From Bacillus sp. USDA818B3_A (lineage in GTDB: Bacteria; Bacillota; Bacilli; Bacillales; Cytobacillaceae): a stretch of DNA of 64,000 nucleotides. How positions within the stretch are numbered: position 1 is the first letter of the stretch; the number at the start of each line of letters is the position of its first letter. The stretch covers positions 201,551-265,550 of the forward strand of contig NZ_JAABNN010000006.1 in NCBI RefSeq assembly GCF_009928415.1, written 5' to 3'. Both the position numbers and the translations under genes were made by a program. The notes below the pieces were generated by a model. It did not search any database and had not been told where the DNA came from. It saw only the letters and a program-made list of their open reading frames with translations. Positions 8,752 through 17,006 of the stretch are shown one piece after another.

Positions 8752-10140
8752 ATGCCGATTAATTCTTTTGAAAACTATCCGATGAGTTGGAAGCCATCGA
8801 TTGTTAAAACTGAAAAGCCTATTTACCAGGCACTCGCAAGGCAATTGGAACAAGATATACTAAAAGGAGTTTTGCTGCCTGGAACAAAACTTCCTCCCCA
8901 AAGAGAACTGGCTGATTATTTAGATTTAAATTTAAGCACCATTTCAAAAGCCTTTAAAGTGTGTGAATTAAAGGGCTTGTTAAGTGCATCAGTTGGAAGT
9001 GGCACATTTGTTTCCTTTGATGCGTTATCGAATGCATATTTACTAGAAGATACTAAGCCGAAACATTTAATTGAAATGGGAGCAACCCTTCCAGATAATG
9101 CTTCATACGAGCCACTGCTGCTCCAGCTAAAAAGTATGGTGCAAGAGACGGATTATGAAAAATGGTTTGGTTATGGCCGGGCAGGCGAAAGCCTTTGGCA
9201 AAAGGATGCAGCTATAAAGCTAATCCGTAGAGCCGGGTTTGAAACAACCTTTGATCACATTTTATTTGCAAATGGAGGTCAAAATGCGATTGCGGCTATA
9301 TTGGCAAGTCTTTGCAAGCCTGGCGATCGCATGGGCGTTGACCAGCATACCTACCCTGGCTTAAAAACGGTCGCTGCAATGCTTCATGTGCAACTCGTCC
9401 CGATAAAATGTGAAAACTATGAAATGAGTCCGATGGCCTTTGAATATGCCTGCAAAAATGAAAATATTAAAGGCATTTATTTGATTCCAGATTATCATAA
9501 TCCAACGGCTTCCTTTATGTCGGTTGAGACTCGGAAAAAGATTGCAGACATTGCCAAAAAGTATAATCAGTTCGTTATTGAAGATGCATCGTACCATCTT
9601 CTGGGCAAAAAACCACTGACAGCACTCGCGTCATTTGCTCCAGAACAGGTCATTTATATAGCAAGTTTATCGAAATCACTAGCACCAGGCTTAAGGCTAG
9701 CGTATATAGCAGTACCGAGTCAATATAAGGAAGCAATTTCAAAGGCACTTTATAATTTAAATATAACCGTTTCCCCGCTGTTAGCTGAACTGACAGCACG
9801 TACGATTGTTTCGAATCAGTTTGAAGCCTTAATTGAAAGTCATCAGGAACAAACCATTCGCAGAAACCAAATCGTCAATCGATATTTGGGTGACTATACA
9901 TGTTTAGGTGATGAAACAGGAATCTTTCGTTGGCTGCTATTACCAGGCGAGATATCTGGTGCTGAATTTGAAACAAAAGCGGCCAGTCAGGGTGTACAAG
10001 TATATGCGGCTGAACGTTTTGTCGTAGGAAATAGTTCACCTGAAAGAGCAATCAGGGTTTCGGTATGTGCACCAAAAACACTTGAAGAGCTTGAGCAAGG
10101 ATTGATGATTCTTAAACGTTTGCTGGACAGTCTTACCTAA
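8752..10140 (+). CDS. MocR/PdxR-type regulator (GntR wHTH fused to aminotransferase fold)
   Basis: 462 residues from the ATG at 8752, with AAAAGGA nine bases upstream; earlier in-frame starts have no site. Residues 22-90 are a GntR winged helix (PIYQALARQLEQDILKG, LPPQRELADYLDLNLSTISKAF). The rest is a type I aminotransferase fold with HNP (249-251), an Asp-containing ED motif and the PLP-binding Lys308 in SLSKS. Such proteins sense PLP or amino-compound ligands and rarely catalyse. The MFS gene 100 bp downstream on the same strand is the likeliest target, although a terminator lies between them. Confidence 0.9.
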   Translation: MPINSFENYPMSWKPSIVKTEKPIYQALARQLEQDILKGVLLPGTKLPPQRELADYLDLNLSTISKAFKVCELKGLLSASVGSGTFVSFDALSNAYLLEDTKPKHLIEMGATLPDNASYEPLLLQLKSMVQETDYEKWFGYGRAGESLWQKDAAIKLIRRAGFETTFDHILFANGGQNAIAAILASLCKPGDRMGVDQHTYPGLKTVAAMLHVQLVPIKCENYEMSPMAFEYACKNENIKGIYLIPDYHNPTASFMSVETRKKIADIAKKYNQFVIEDASYHLLGKKPLTALASFAPEQVIYIASLSKSLAPGLRLAYIAVPSQYKEAISKALYNLNITVSPLLAELTARTIVSNQFEALIESHQEQTIRRNQIVNRYLGDYTCLGDETGIFRWLLLPGEISGAEFETKAASQGVQVYAAERFVVGNSSPERAIRVSVCAPKTLEELEQGLMILKRLLDSLT

Positions 10141-10149
10141 TATTGTTTG

Positions 10150-10180
10150 CCATACAATTATATTATTGTATGGTTTTTTT
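10150..10180 (+). terminator. Terminator after the mocR-type gene
   Basis: CCATACAAT (10150-10158) pairs with ATTGTATGG (10165-10173), followed by seven T. Confidence 0.85.
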
Positions 10181-10239
10181 GTGCGTGTTATGATAATTCA
10201 AATAGTTGGAGGTAATTTACTGGAAAGGTAGGAATGATT

Positions 10240-11523
10240 ATGAGTGAAAAAGCGGTAGACGTTCAATCAGCTTGGTTACAAAGCTACATTCATTCTTCAG
10301 AAAAACAAAAAACGTTATACAAGCGGACATTATTCGTTGTAAGTATTTCACAAATATTTGGTGGTGCAGGGTTAGCAGCAGGAGTGACTGTCGGGGCACT
10401 TCTTGCCCAGCAAATGCTTGGAACGGATGCGTTAGCTGGGGTTCCTTCCGCTTTACTTACTTTCGGGTCAGCAGGAGCAGCTCTATTTGTGGGGAGACTT
10501 TCACAGGCGTTTGGGCGCCGTACAGGTCTGACAGCGGGTTTTCTGATTGGTGGACTTGGAGCAATAGGAGTCATCATTTCAGCAATTATCAATAGTGTTT
10601 TACTGTTATTTGCTTCGCTGCTTGTATATGGGGCAGGGTCGGCAACAAATTTACAAGCACGTTATGCAGGTACGGACTTAGCGAATAGTAAACAGCGGGC
10701 CACAGCGATTAGTATTACAATGGTTTTTACCACATTTGGTGCGGTTGCCGGTCCAAATTTAGTCAATGTGATGGGGAATTTCGCTATTTCTATTGGTGTT
10801 CCATCACTTGCAGGTCCTTTCATTTTAGGAGCTGCAGCCTATATCTTAGCAGGTCTTGTCCTTTTCATCATGCTTCGTCCAGACCCGTTAGTTATTGCAA
10901 GAACGATAGAAGCGACCAACCAAGAACGTAGTGATAAAGGACTTGTGGCAATAACTGAACATACAGAAAACAAAAGGGGCATAATCGTTGGTGCAACAAT
11001 TATGGTTCTTACTCAAATTGTAATGGTAGCTATTATGACCATGACACCCGTTCATATGATGCATCATGGACATGGTTTAGGTGCAGTTGGTCTTGTAATT
11101 GGATTTCATATAGGTGCCATGTATCTCCCTTCACTGGTTACAGGTTTCCTTGTTGATAAGTTGGGGCGTACTACAATGGCTGTTGCTTCCGGAACAACCT
11201 TGTTTCTCGCAGGTCTAATCGCAGCAATTGCACAAGGAGATTCTATGATTCTTCTAGTTATTGCTCTTTCTTTACTTGGATTAGGATGGAATTTTGGTTT
11301 AATAAGCGGGACTGCACTTATTGTTGATTCAACAGAAACAACCACACGCGCTAAAACGCAAGGTACCGTGGATGTTTTGATTGCGTTGTCAGGAGCTGCT
11401 GGCGGAGCGTTGTCTGGGGTAATCGTGGCAGGTTCAAGTTATCTAACCTTATCTTTGACTGGAGGAATTTTATCCTTATTACTCATTCCTGTGGTGATAT
11501 GGTCTCTTGGAGGTAAAAAATAA
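10240..11523 (+). CDS. MFS transporter
   Basis: About 427 residues with 12 hydrophobic segments. The start is placed at the ATG at 10240, seven bases after AAAGGTAGG; an ATG at 10234 is too close to that site. The loop 2-3 motif GRLSQAFGRRTG and the equivalent second-half motif GFLVDKLGRTT are the major facilitator signatures. A Met/His-rich helix (MTMTPVHMMHHGHG) in the second half is unusual and might bind a metal or sense the substrate. It lies next to a MocR-type regulator, which suggests regulated efflux of an amine or an amino-acid-like compound. Confidence 0.85.
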   Translation: MSEKAVDVQSAWLQSYIHSSEKQKTLYKRTLFVVSISQIFGGAGLAAGVTVGALLAQQMLGTDALAGVPSALLTFGSAGAALFVGRLSQAFGRRTGLTAGFLIGGLGAIGVIISAIINSVLLLFASLLVYGAGSATNLQARYAGTDLANSKQRATAISITMVFTTFGAVAGPNLVNVMGNFAISIGVPSLAGPFILGAAAYILAGLVLFIMLRPDPLVIARTIEATNQERSDKGLVAITEHTENKRGIIVGATIMVLTQIVMVAIMTMTPVHMMHHGHGLGAVGLVIGFHIGAMYLPSLVTGFLVDKLGRTTMAVASGTTLFLAGLIAAIAQGDSMILLVIALSLLGLGWNFGLISGTALIVDSTETTTRAKTQGTVDVLIALSGAAGGALSGVIVAGSSYLTLSLTGGILSLLLIPVVIWSLGGKK

Positions 11524-11569
11524 GCCAAGTTGAATTATAAGCTTGCTCTATTAATCAAAATGTTAAGGG

Positions 11570-11612
11570 ACTGACCTAAAAGATCATTGAATAACGATTC
11601 TTTTAGGTCAGT
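11570..11612 (+). terminator. Terminator after the MFS gene
   Basis: ACTGACCTAAAAGA (11570-11583) pairs perfectly with TCTTTTAGGTCAGT (11599-11612). The tail is TTATATTTC, a weak T-tract. Confidence 0.65.
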
Positions 11613-11690
11613 TTATATTTCATTACTGTTCTATGGCTAAATATGGGGGCTAAAAGAGGGAATTTCCCCGCTATTCTTGTTATAGGTTTT

Positions 11691-12003
11691 CTATTAGACA
11701 TTACCCTTTAGTCTTACCGTTCTACTGTCCAATAGAACGATTCTATTAGACAAAATCAACTGCTAATAGAAAAAAGTTGTCCAATATTCTGAGCTCTATT
11801 GGACAACTTTTACTTACAATCAATGAATCCTGTCCTTTAGAAAGACTCTATTAGACAGTATGCTTGAGTTTCACTGTACCACTGTCCAATAGAACGATAC
11901 TATAAGACAATATCAACAATTATTAGAAAAATTTGTCCAATAGTAAATTCTCTATCGGACAAATTCCTCGTTCGAATGGGGACATCTGTCCTTTAGCAGA
12001 ACT
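11691..12003. repeat. Tandem 157-bp direct repeat, two diverged copies, each rich in palindromes
   Basis: Copy 1 (11691-11847) and copy 2 (11848-12003) share landmarks at a constant offset of 156-157 bp: CTATTAGACA, ACTGTCCAATAGAACGA, TTGTCCAATA and CTGTCCTTTAG. Each copy holds two stem-loops built on TGTCCAATAG/CTATTGGACA. In copy 1 AAAAGTTGTCCAATA (11772-11786) pairs perfectly with 11797-11811. In copy 2 both arms have changed together (GTTGTCC..GGACAAC became TTTGTCC..GGACAAA). No convincing gene was seen in 11613-12172. Confidence 0.75.
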
Positions 12004-12172
12004 TATGTATCGCGCTTTTCTTCAGCATTTGTTGGGATGTGCGATTATTTTAGAATTAGAAAATGAATTAACCATTTGTGGTTTACAAACAAAGACCACT
12101 ATCCACTCAAAATTACTTTCCTCTTTTTCCTTTACGTGATAGACTTCTGTTTAAAAAGGATACTTGAATAAG

Positions 12173-13183
12173 ATGAATAAAAGTTTATCAGTTATTGAAG
12201 AAATAGCACCTTTGTACTTCCCGAATGAGAACTGGGAGATGGTTCCCGGACCAAGCGGGGAAAACAATACAACCGTATTTATTGTGGCAAACAATGAGAA
12301 ATACGTACTGAGAATCTACGAAACACATCAAGATGAAGATAAAGTGAACTATGAACATGCTGTATTACTAGCATTAATGAAGGAGCCCCTTCCCTTTTCC
12401 GTACCCGTACCAATGAAAACAAAAGAAGGGAAAACCATTGTCAAAAACAGTTCAGGATTTCTTGCAGGATTATTTAAATTTATTGATGGGATGAATCCTT
12501 CCCTGGAGGACTTAGATCAAATTTACTCATTCGGTAAGGTGACTGGTGAACTTTCTGCAAAACTTGCCGAGGTCCATGTAAATCAACTGCCAGTATACAA
12601 ACCATATTATGATATGGATAGTACACACCCAAGATGTTCACTGGATCAGATTCAGGAATTTTCCCTCCATCCACCAGAGGACTTTGTGGAATTAACTCAA
12701 GAATTAATAACAATTTACAAACAACTAGTTTCTTTTCAAGCCAGAGTCCCATTTTTAAAAAGGCTCCCTCACCAGCTCGTCCATGGAGATTTAAATGCTT
12801 CCAATATTCTTTCGGGTAGGGATGGAAAAATTTCCGCCATTCTTGATTTTGAATTTGTTACCCATGATTTACGGGTGATGGAAGCTGCGGTTTCCTTGTC
12901 TGATTTTATTGATGTTGAAGAGGATGAAACCATTATTTTAAAAAAGATTACTGCTTTCCTAACAGGATATGGCACCATAATTACGCCGACAGAAGAAGAA
13001 ATTCATGCCCTTCCTCTCCTCATTCAGCTGCGAAGTTTAGATGTGTTTATCCATTTTCTCGGCCGTTATTGGGACGGGGTTGACTCTATTGATACGGTTA
13101 AAAAGTATATTCGTAAGGCTGCACAAAGAGTTTCATGGATTGCCATAAATCAAGATAAGTTCAGTAATTGCTGTGAAAAATAG
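12173..13183 (+). CDS. Aminoglycoside phosphotransferase (APH)/choline-kinase-like enzyme
   Basis: 336 residues. The N-lobe has NTTVFIVANNEKYVLRIY with the ATP-binding Lys/Arg strand. The C-lobe has the Brenner motif LVHGDLNASNIL (His204, Asp206, Asn211) and the metal-binding ILDFEF (Asp225). The family phosphorylates aminoglycosides, homoserine, choline or other small alcohols; this member resembles the generic phosphotransferase group rather than a known resistance enzyme. An in-frame TTG at 12164, three bases after AAAAAGGA, is an alternative start. It is a single-gene unit with its own terminator. Confidence 0.82.
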   Translation: MNKSLSVIEEIAPLYFPNENWEMVPGPSGENNTTVFIVANNEKYVLRIYETHQDEDKVNYEHAVLLALMKEPLPFSVPVPMKTKEGKTIVKNSSGFLAGLFKFIDGMNPSLEDLDQIYSFGKVTGELSAKLAEVHVNQLPVYKPYYDMDSTHPRCSLDQIQEFSLHPPEDFVELTQELITIYKQLVSFQARVPFLKRLPHQLVHGDLNASNILSGRDGKISAILDFEFVTHDLRVMEAAVSLSDFIDVEEDETIILKKITAFLTGYGTIITPTEEEIHALPLLIQLRSLDVFIHFLGRYWDGVDSIDTVKKYIRKAAQRVSWIAINQDKFSNCCEK

Positions 13184-13191
13184 ATAAAAAT

Positions 13192-13246
13192 AAAAAGCTG
13201 AAAAGATGCAAAAAATAAATAATTTCTTGCATTTTTTCAGCTTTTT
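13192..13246 (+). terminator. Terminator after the phosphotransferase gene
   Basis: AAAAAGCTGAAAA (13192-13204) pairs with TTTTTTCAGCTTTTT (13232-13246), with extra pairing of GATGCA and TTGCAT inside. Confidence 0.75.
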
Positions 13247-13290
13247 GGTCGTTTCGGATATTAAACAAATGCTGCCTGAACGTCACACAA

Positions 13291-13899
13291 CTACAAACTC
13301 TCTGGCAAGTGATGTTTATACATTTCTAAGACATTTGTATGTTCTTTTAAAACAGCTGTAATTTTTGGATGAGGATTAGCATAGATAACTGGATAATCCT
13401 TTTCATCAAGTTCTTCATTAATGGGAAAAGCTAATATTTCTTCTTCAATTGAAAATTGGGCATCAATTCCCTCTTTATTACCACGAGCATCAACCCTAAT
13501 CCATTTATTAAGTGATTTAAGGTAGATAGCATTTAAAGCATGAATACAATACCCTTTTTCGGGAGTATCAAATAACATTAGTCTTTGATAACAAAAACCT
13601 GTTGGTATTCCCTGTGAACGCAACAAAGACGCTAATAGGTGGGATTTGGCATAGCAAATCCCCTCTTTAAAGTCTAATACTTCCGAAGCATTACATGTAA
13701 CTCGCTTCGATTGAATATCCCAAGAATGAGCAATTTCATCACGAACAAATTCAAAAGCTATTCTTGCTTTTTCAATCTCCGTTTGTGATGGGTTAAAAAG
13801 TTCATCTGCTTTCTTTTTTATAATTGGATTAGAAAAATTAACTTCGGTTAATTCGAGTAAATAGTCTTCTAGTTTTTCCGACTCACCAAACAAAATCAT
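13291..13899 (-). CDS. Transglutaminase-like cysteine peptidase/transferase domain protein
   Basis: 202 residues from the ATG at 13899, eight bases after AGGGGAG; a TTG at 13917 is also in frame. The transglutaminase core is complete: Cys82 in GICYAKSHLLASLLRSQGIP, His120 in YCIHALNAIYL and Asp137 in WIRVDARG. There is no signal peptide, so it is cytoplasmic. Such single-domain proteins are usually assigned to peptide or isopeptide bond chemistry, with unknown targets. The broken small gene upstream ends inside its 5' region, suggesting the two once formed an operon. Confidence 0.85.
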   Translation of the reverse strand: MILFGESEKLEDYLLELTEVNFSNPIIKKKADELFNPSQTEIEKARIAFEFVRDEIAHSWDIQSKRVTCNASEVLDFKEGICYAKSHLLASLLRSQGIPTGFCYQRLMLFDTPEKGYCIHALNAIYLKSLNKWIRVDARGNKEGIDAQFSIEEEILAFPINEELDEKDYPVIYANPHPKITAVLKEHTNVLEMYKHHLPESL

Positions 13900-13913
13900 A
13901 ACCTCTTCTCCCC

Positions 13914-14083
13914 TCAATAAAATCCATAAATTACTTCTATCACTGAAAAATAATCATCTTCAATAACAATAGTATCGAAGCAAAATCGAACACACAACTC
14001 TCCCTTTGCTACTGCTACTTTCTCAACATCAGTAAAAACTAATTTCTCATGTCAACAATTTCTTCAACTTGAATTGCTTTCAT
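13914..14083 (-). pseudogene. Frameshifted small gene (about 56 codons), unknown function
   Basis: An ATG at 14083, with GGAGG seven bases upstream, opens MKAIQVEEIVD and then hits a stop after 14 codons. Moving one frame at about 14050 continues as HEKLVFTDVEKVAVAK, GELCVRFCFDTIVIEDDYF and SVIEVIYGFY, ending at 13914. The total length, 170 bp, is one base short of 57 codons, so a single missing base explains it. Its stop overlaps the alternative TTG start of the transglutaminase gene. It could be a real mutation or a sequencing error. Confidence 0.5.
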
Positions 14084-14168
14084 GTTCCAAACCTCCACGT
14101 AATAATATATATCGAAATTTATAATTTACAGTAATATCAATAGCTTTTATTTGAAATTTCACTTCAAT

Positions 14169-14202
14169 AAAAAGCGTTACCCCAAGAGGAGTAACGCTTT
14201 TT
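14169..14202. terminator. Bidirectional terminator
   Basis: AAAAAGCGTTAC (14169-14180) pairs perfectly with GTAACGCTTTTT (14191-14202). It sits 43 bp after the stop of the 36-residue gene on the minus strand. Confidence 0.85.
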
Positions 14203-14244
14203 ATTGTTTAATTTTTAAACGCCAATAATATAATTCATATCGAT

Positions 14245-14355
14245 TTAAGTATCAGCATACCTTTGTTTTTTACCTGTAGCGGCTAATAAAAATATGAACC
14301 AAAACGGACACATAATCGTCATTCCTCGGATGAATCCTACCATGAAATCGAACAT
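14245..14355 (-). CDS. 36-residue single-span membrane peptide
   Basis: Reading frame MFDFMVGFIRGMTIMCPFWF, IFLLAATGKKQRYADT. It has a GGAGG 8 bases before the ATG and a strong terminator 43 bp after the stop. The middle is one hydrophobic helix and the C-terminus is short and basic. The family was not recognised. Small proteins of this design often modulate a membrane enzyme, but no target is evident. The neighbouring gap, 14356-14616, holds nothing else recognisable. Confidence 0.6.
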   Translation of the reverse strand: MFDFMVGFIRGMTIMCPFWFIFLLAATGKKQRYADT

Positions 14356-14616
14356 ACTAATTTCCTCCTTATGAAAGGCTTCATTAGCTAAATTACCATT
14401 CACTTCTTCTTACTAGTTAAGTACCCTGTTTTGAATATTGTATTCATAAGTTCTCTAATTTTTTCCTAATGGTGCACTCTGAATGAAATGACACCTCTGA
14501 AATGTCTTTCTTTTTAAAAAGATGTTATTTACTTTTGAATCTCTTAATAGAATCATAAGACACCTTATAATAAAGAGTGAACCAATTGGTCCACTCCATT
14601 TATACTCTACATTAAG

Positions 14617-15879
14617 TTATAGATTAGAGGTTGATCGTTGAGGCATAATGACGAAACCTAGTGCCCTCCGTAATTTAAGAGCTTTAATCAGTTGGTCTTG
14701 AAGACCAGAATTACATGTTACTTCTATAATAACTTCACTTTTACGGTTTCCTAAAACTTTTAATTTCTTTTTATTGACCGCCAATTCGATGATCAATCCC
14801 AAGAGGAACCCTCCTACAAAACCGATTAATCCCCAAATGACTGGTCCCCAGTTCCATACGAATCCATATATAGTTCCCAGAACCGCAAAGATGGTCCCGA
14901 CCATCATGGCTCCATCCAAAATGCTTCTGCCATCGACCCGATGGATAGTATCCAAAATATGTGCTTCTGAATCAAGGTTCTCTAGAGGTAATGCCACAAT
15001 ATTCTGCGATGGCACTCCCAATTTCTCTAGATCATGAATAACCATTTCCACAAAGGGAGAATGGTCAAATGTAGCGATTATCTTTGTTGAATTGTCTTCC
15101 GTTTTGATAGGTTGGGTCAAGTTTTCATCCCTCACTCTAAGAAACCGTATTTGTTCAATATCAAATAGTGTATTGTTTTCTGTTACCGCTACGTACGACT
15201 GGTAGATGGCAAAAGCGTACATCGAAGGCAAAAAAAGGAACCACTGCCAGTCCACTATTGTACTTGCTTTATCGAAATCCCCAAGGAATGAATAAAGCCA
15301 GGTACGAACGGCCACCGCCTTATAACAAACAAATATCCACCAAGCTAACACAAATGTGCCAACAATCGTACTGCCAGCATATAATTGCCCCAAGCCAGGA
15401 GTAAAAACAGACCAGAGTAATCCTACCAAGGGATTCTTTTTATCAAGAATGACTACATCAAAAAAGCTAATATCTGAAGGTGTGATAGGTGCATCTTCAA
15501 TCTCGGCCAGAATGTGACTTTTCTTGATTTCAACCGCACAGCGGTAACTGTCCCAGATGCTAAATATGTATACAGCCACATAAAGCAGAACCAAGTCCTG
15601 ATTTAATATAGCCTTTGCCTCCTCAAACCTGCCATGAAAAGATAAGGCAATCGCCATGTTTAAATGGGAAAGGTTGTTTACCACCAGCTCCCAGAGGATA
15701 AGTATAAACCCATGCAGGTATTTACCTATAAACATGTGCCCAAACCCAGGAAAAGCCGCCGACCACCATGCTGATATCCAAGGAGGACGTGGATATACCG
15801 AGTTGGTCCCAAATACTGAAATTTGTCCTTTGGAATAGCGGGGTTTTATGTTAGCTGACTGAAACTTCTGGTGCGGCAT
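14617..15879 (-). CDS. Multi-span membrane protein with duplicated TM2-like unit
   Basis: 420 residues. The N-terminal half holds two copies of a unit beginning PGFGHMFIGKY (about residue 44) and PGLGQLYAGS (about residue 163), each followed by hydrophobic helices; this P-G-x-G-x-x-(Y/F)-x-G signature is that of TM2-type proteins. A soluble stretch (residues 255-315) resembles the ferredoxin-like domain of Bacillus general-stress proteins. After it comes a Gly-rich helical hairpin and a basic C-terminal domain. Function is unknown. The duplication and the mixed domain order are unusual. Confidence 0.6.
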   Translation of the reverse strand: MPHQKFQSANIKPRYSKGQISVFGTNSVYPRPPWISAWWSAAFPGFGHMFIGKYLHGFILILWELVVNNLSHLNMAIALSFHGRFEEAKAILNQDLVLLYVAVYIFSIWDSYRCAVEIKKSHILAEIEDAPITPSDISFFDVVILDKKNPLVGLLWSVFTPGLGQLYAGSTIVGTFVLAWWIFVCYKAVAVRTWLYSFLGDFDKASTIVDWQWFLFLPSMYAFAIYQSYVAVTENNTLFDIEQIRFLRVRDENLTQPIKTEDNSTKIIATFDHSPFVEMVIHDLEKLGVPSQNIVALPLENLDSEAHILDTIHRVDGRSILDGAMMVGTIFAVLGTIYGFVWNWGPVIWGLIGFVGGFLLGLIIELAVNKKKLKVLGNRKSEVIIEVTCNSGLQDQLIKALKLRRALGFVIMPQRSTSNL

Positions 15880-15966
15880 AGTAACGTTCTCCTTGGACTT
15901 GATGTCATTTTATAATCTTACCAACAATTACCTAGGTTATTCGGTGGCAAGATATTTAAAAATAGA

Positions 15967-15984
15967 CTTCCCTAATTTGGGAAG
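15967..15984 (-). terminator. Terminator after the zincin-like gene
   Basis: CTTCCC and GGGAAG with a 6-nt loop. On the minus strand the hairpin is followed by TCTATTTTT. Confidence 0.6.
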
Positions 15985-16032
15985 CCGATTAAATGGTGTC
16001 TTATTTTGCGTACCTTCTGTGTCTCTAGGGAT

Positions 16033-16461
16033 TTATTCAGACTTTAACAGAAATTTATCCAATTCACGTACTTGATCATAGGCCTTTAATAGATTCTCGG
16101 GTACGAAGGTTCTCCCTAGATTCCAAGAATTCTCATCGATTTCTGCTTTAAGCTGTACCTTTTCTTCTTCACCACCATAAAGAAGAATCCTTAAAACTTT
16201 TGGATTTTTCCTGAATTCTAAATAATAACCCAGAACATGATAGAGTATAATTTTCACAAAATTTTCATCTGTCTCTTTAATTTTAAAATTAATTTGAGCG
16301 TTATAGCCATTAATCTGTAAGTAGTTAAACTTTATCGTTCTTGTCGATGCGTTATAACTCATTGGTGCAGTGAGGGTATTACTGAATTCAACATTTATAT
16401 TTAATTTTAGCTCTTGTAGTGTATCAATAATAATCTTCTCAATATCCCATATATGCAGCAT
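16033..16461 (-). CDS. Zincin-like protein with degenerate HExxH site
   Basis: 142 residues from the ATG at 16461, nine bases after GAAAGGG; the reading frame is open upstream to 16503 but without a good site. The segment KIILYHVLGYYLEFRKNP has the layout of the active-site helix of small minigluzincins (HExGHYLxF), but reads HVLGY: the catalytic Glu and second His are replaced. The rest (IKFNYLQING before, EEEKVQLKAEIDENSWNLG after) also fits that fold. It is probably catalytically dead or has a structural role. The identification is inference from one motif. Confidence 0.5.
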   Translation of the reverse strand: MLHIWDIEKIIIDTLQELKLNINVEFSNTLTAPMSYNASTRTIKFNYLQINGYNAQINFKIKETDENFVKIILYHVLGYYLEFRKNPKVLRILLYGGEEEKVQLKAEIDENSWNLGRTFVPENLLKAYDQVRELDKFLLKSE

Positions 16462-17006
16462 TTTTCTATACCCTTTCAAAAAAAATAATTTCATCATGCA
16501 CAAGAAAACCTAATCTTCCTTCAATTGATTGAAACCTTACTAGAAAATTGTTTTAATGTACTTTTGGTCAATACTTAACGTCGTATTAAATTTATAATAC
16601 GTTGTCTAATAGTAACAAGAGCCATTTATCATAATTTGTTAGCGTAAAAAATACGATGCCACTTAAAGCACCGTTATTTTTCATACAAATTTCCCTTAAT
16701 TTATTGTTTGCCATAAATAAAAAAAGGTACATGGAATACTCGGAAGGAATGCAATTTTAAAAATACTAACACCTTCTTTCTACCGTTCTTTACCTTATTT
16801 GTTAATATTCTTTTCTTTACTAATTAAACGTATAACTGAAACACCTTTTGAATTATGTTTCCCTCATTAATGTTAAAATTATTAGAACCTTGAAATCACT
16901 TAAGCGTCCTTCCAACGTACAGAGCCCATCCTTTTTCAGAATGGGCACTAAAATATTATTGATTTTTATTAGATTCATCACCAGCTGAGTTAGTCGTTAT
17001 GCGCCT
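16462..17006. other. Gene-free stretch between the zincin-like and beta-helix genes
   Basis: About 545 bases, strongly AT-rich. The only clear structure is the GCCCAT...ATGGGC hairpin at 16924-16946. No coding region with a ribosome binding site was found on either strand. The 5' regulatory sequence of the 16461 gene must lie at the low-coordinate end of it. Confidence 0.5.
16924..16946 (-). terminator. Weak hairpin after the beta-helix gene
   Basis: GCCCAT (16924-16929) pairs with ATGGGC (16941-16946), 61 bp after the stop of the beta-helix gene. No T-tract follows, so termination is uncertain. Confidence 0.35.

Noticed and set aside
11933..12139. 68-residue open frame in the tandem-repeat region
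   Set aside because: It starts inside the palindromic repeat, has no ribosome site and no protein-like pattern.
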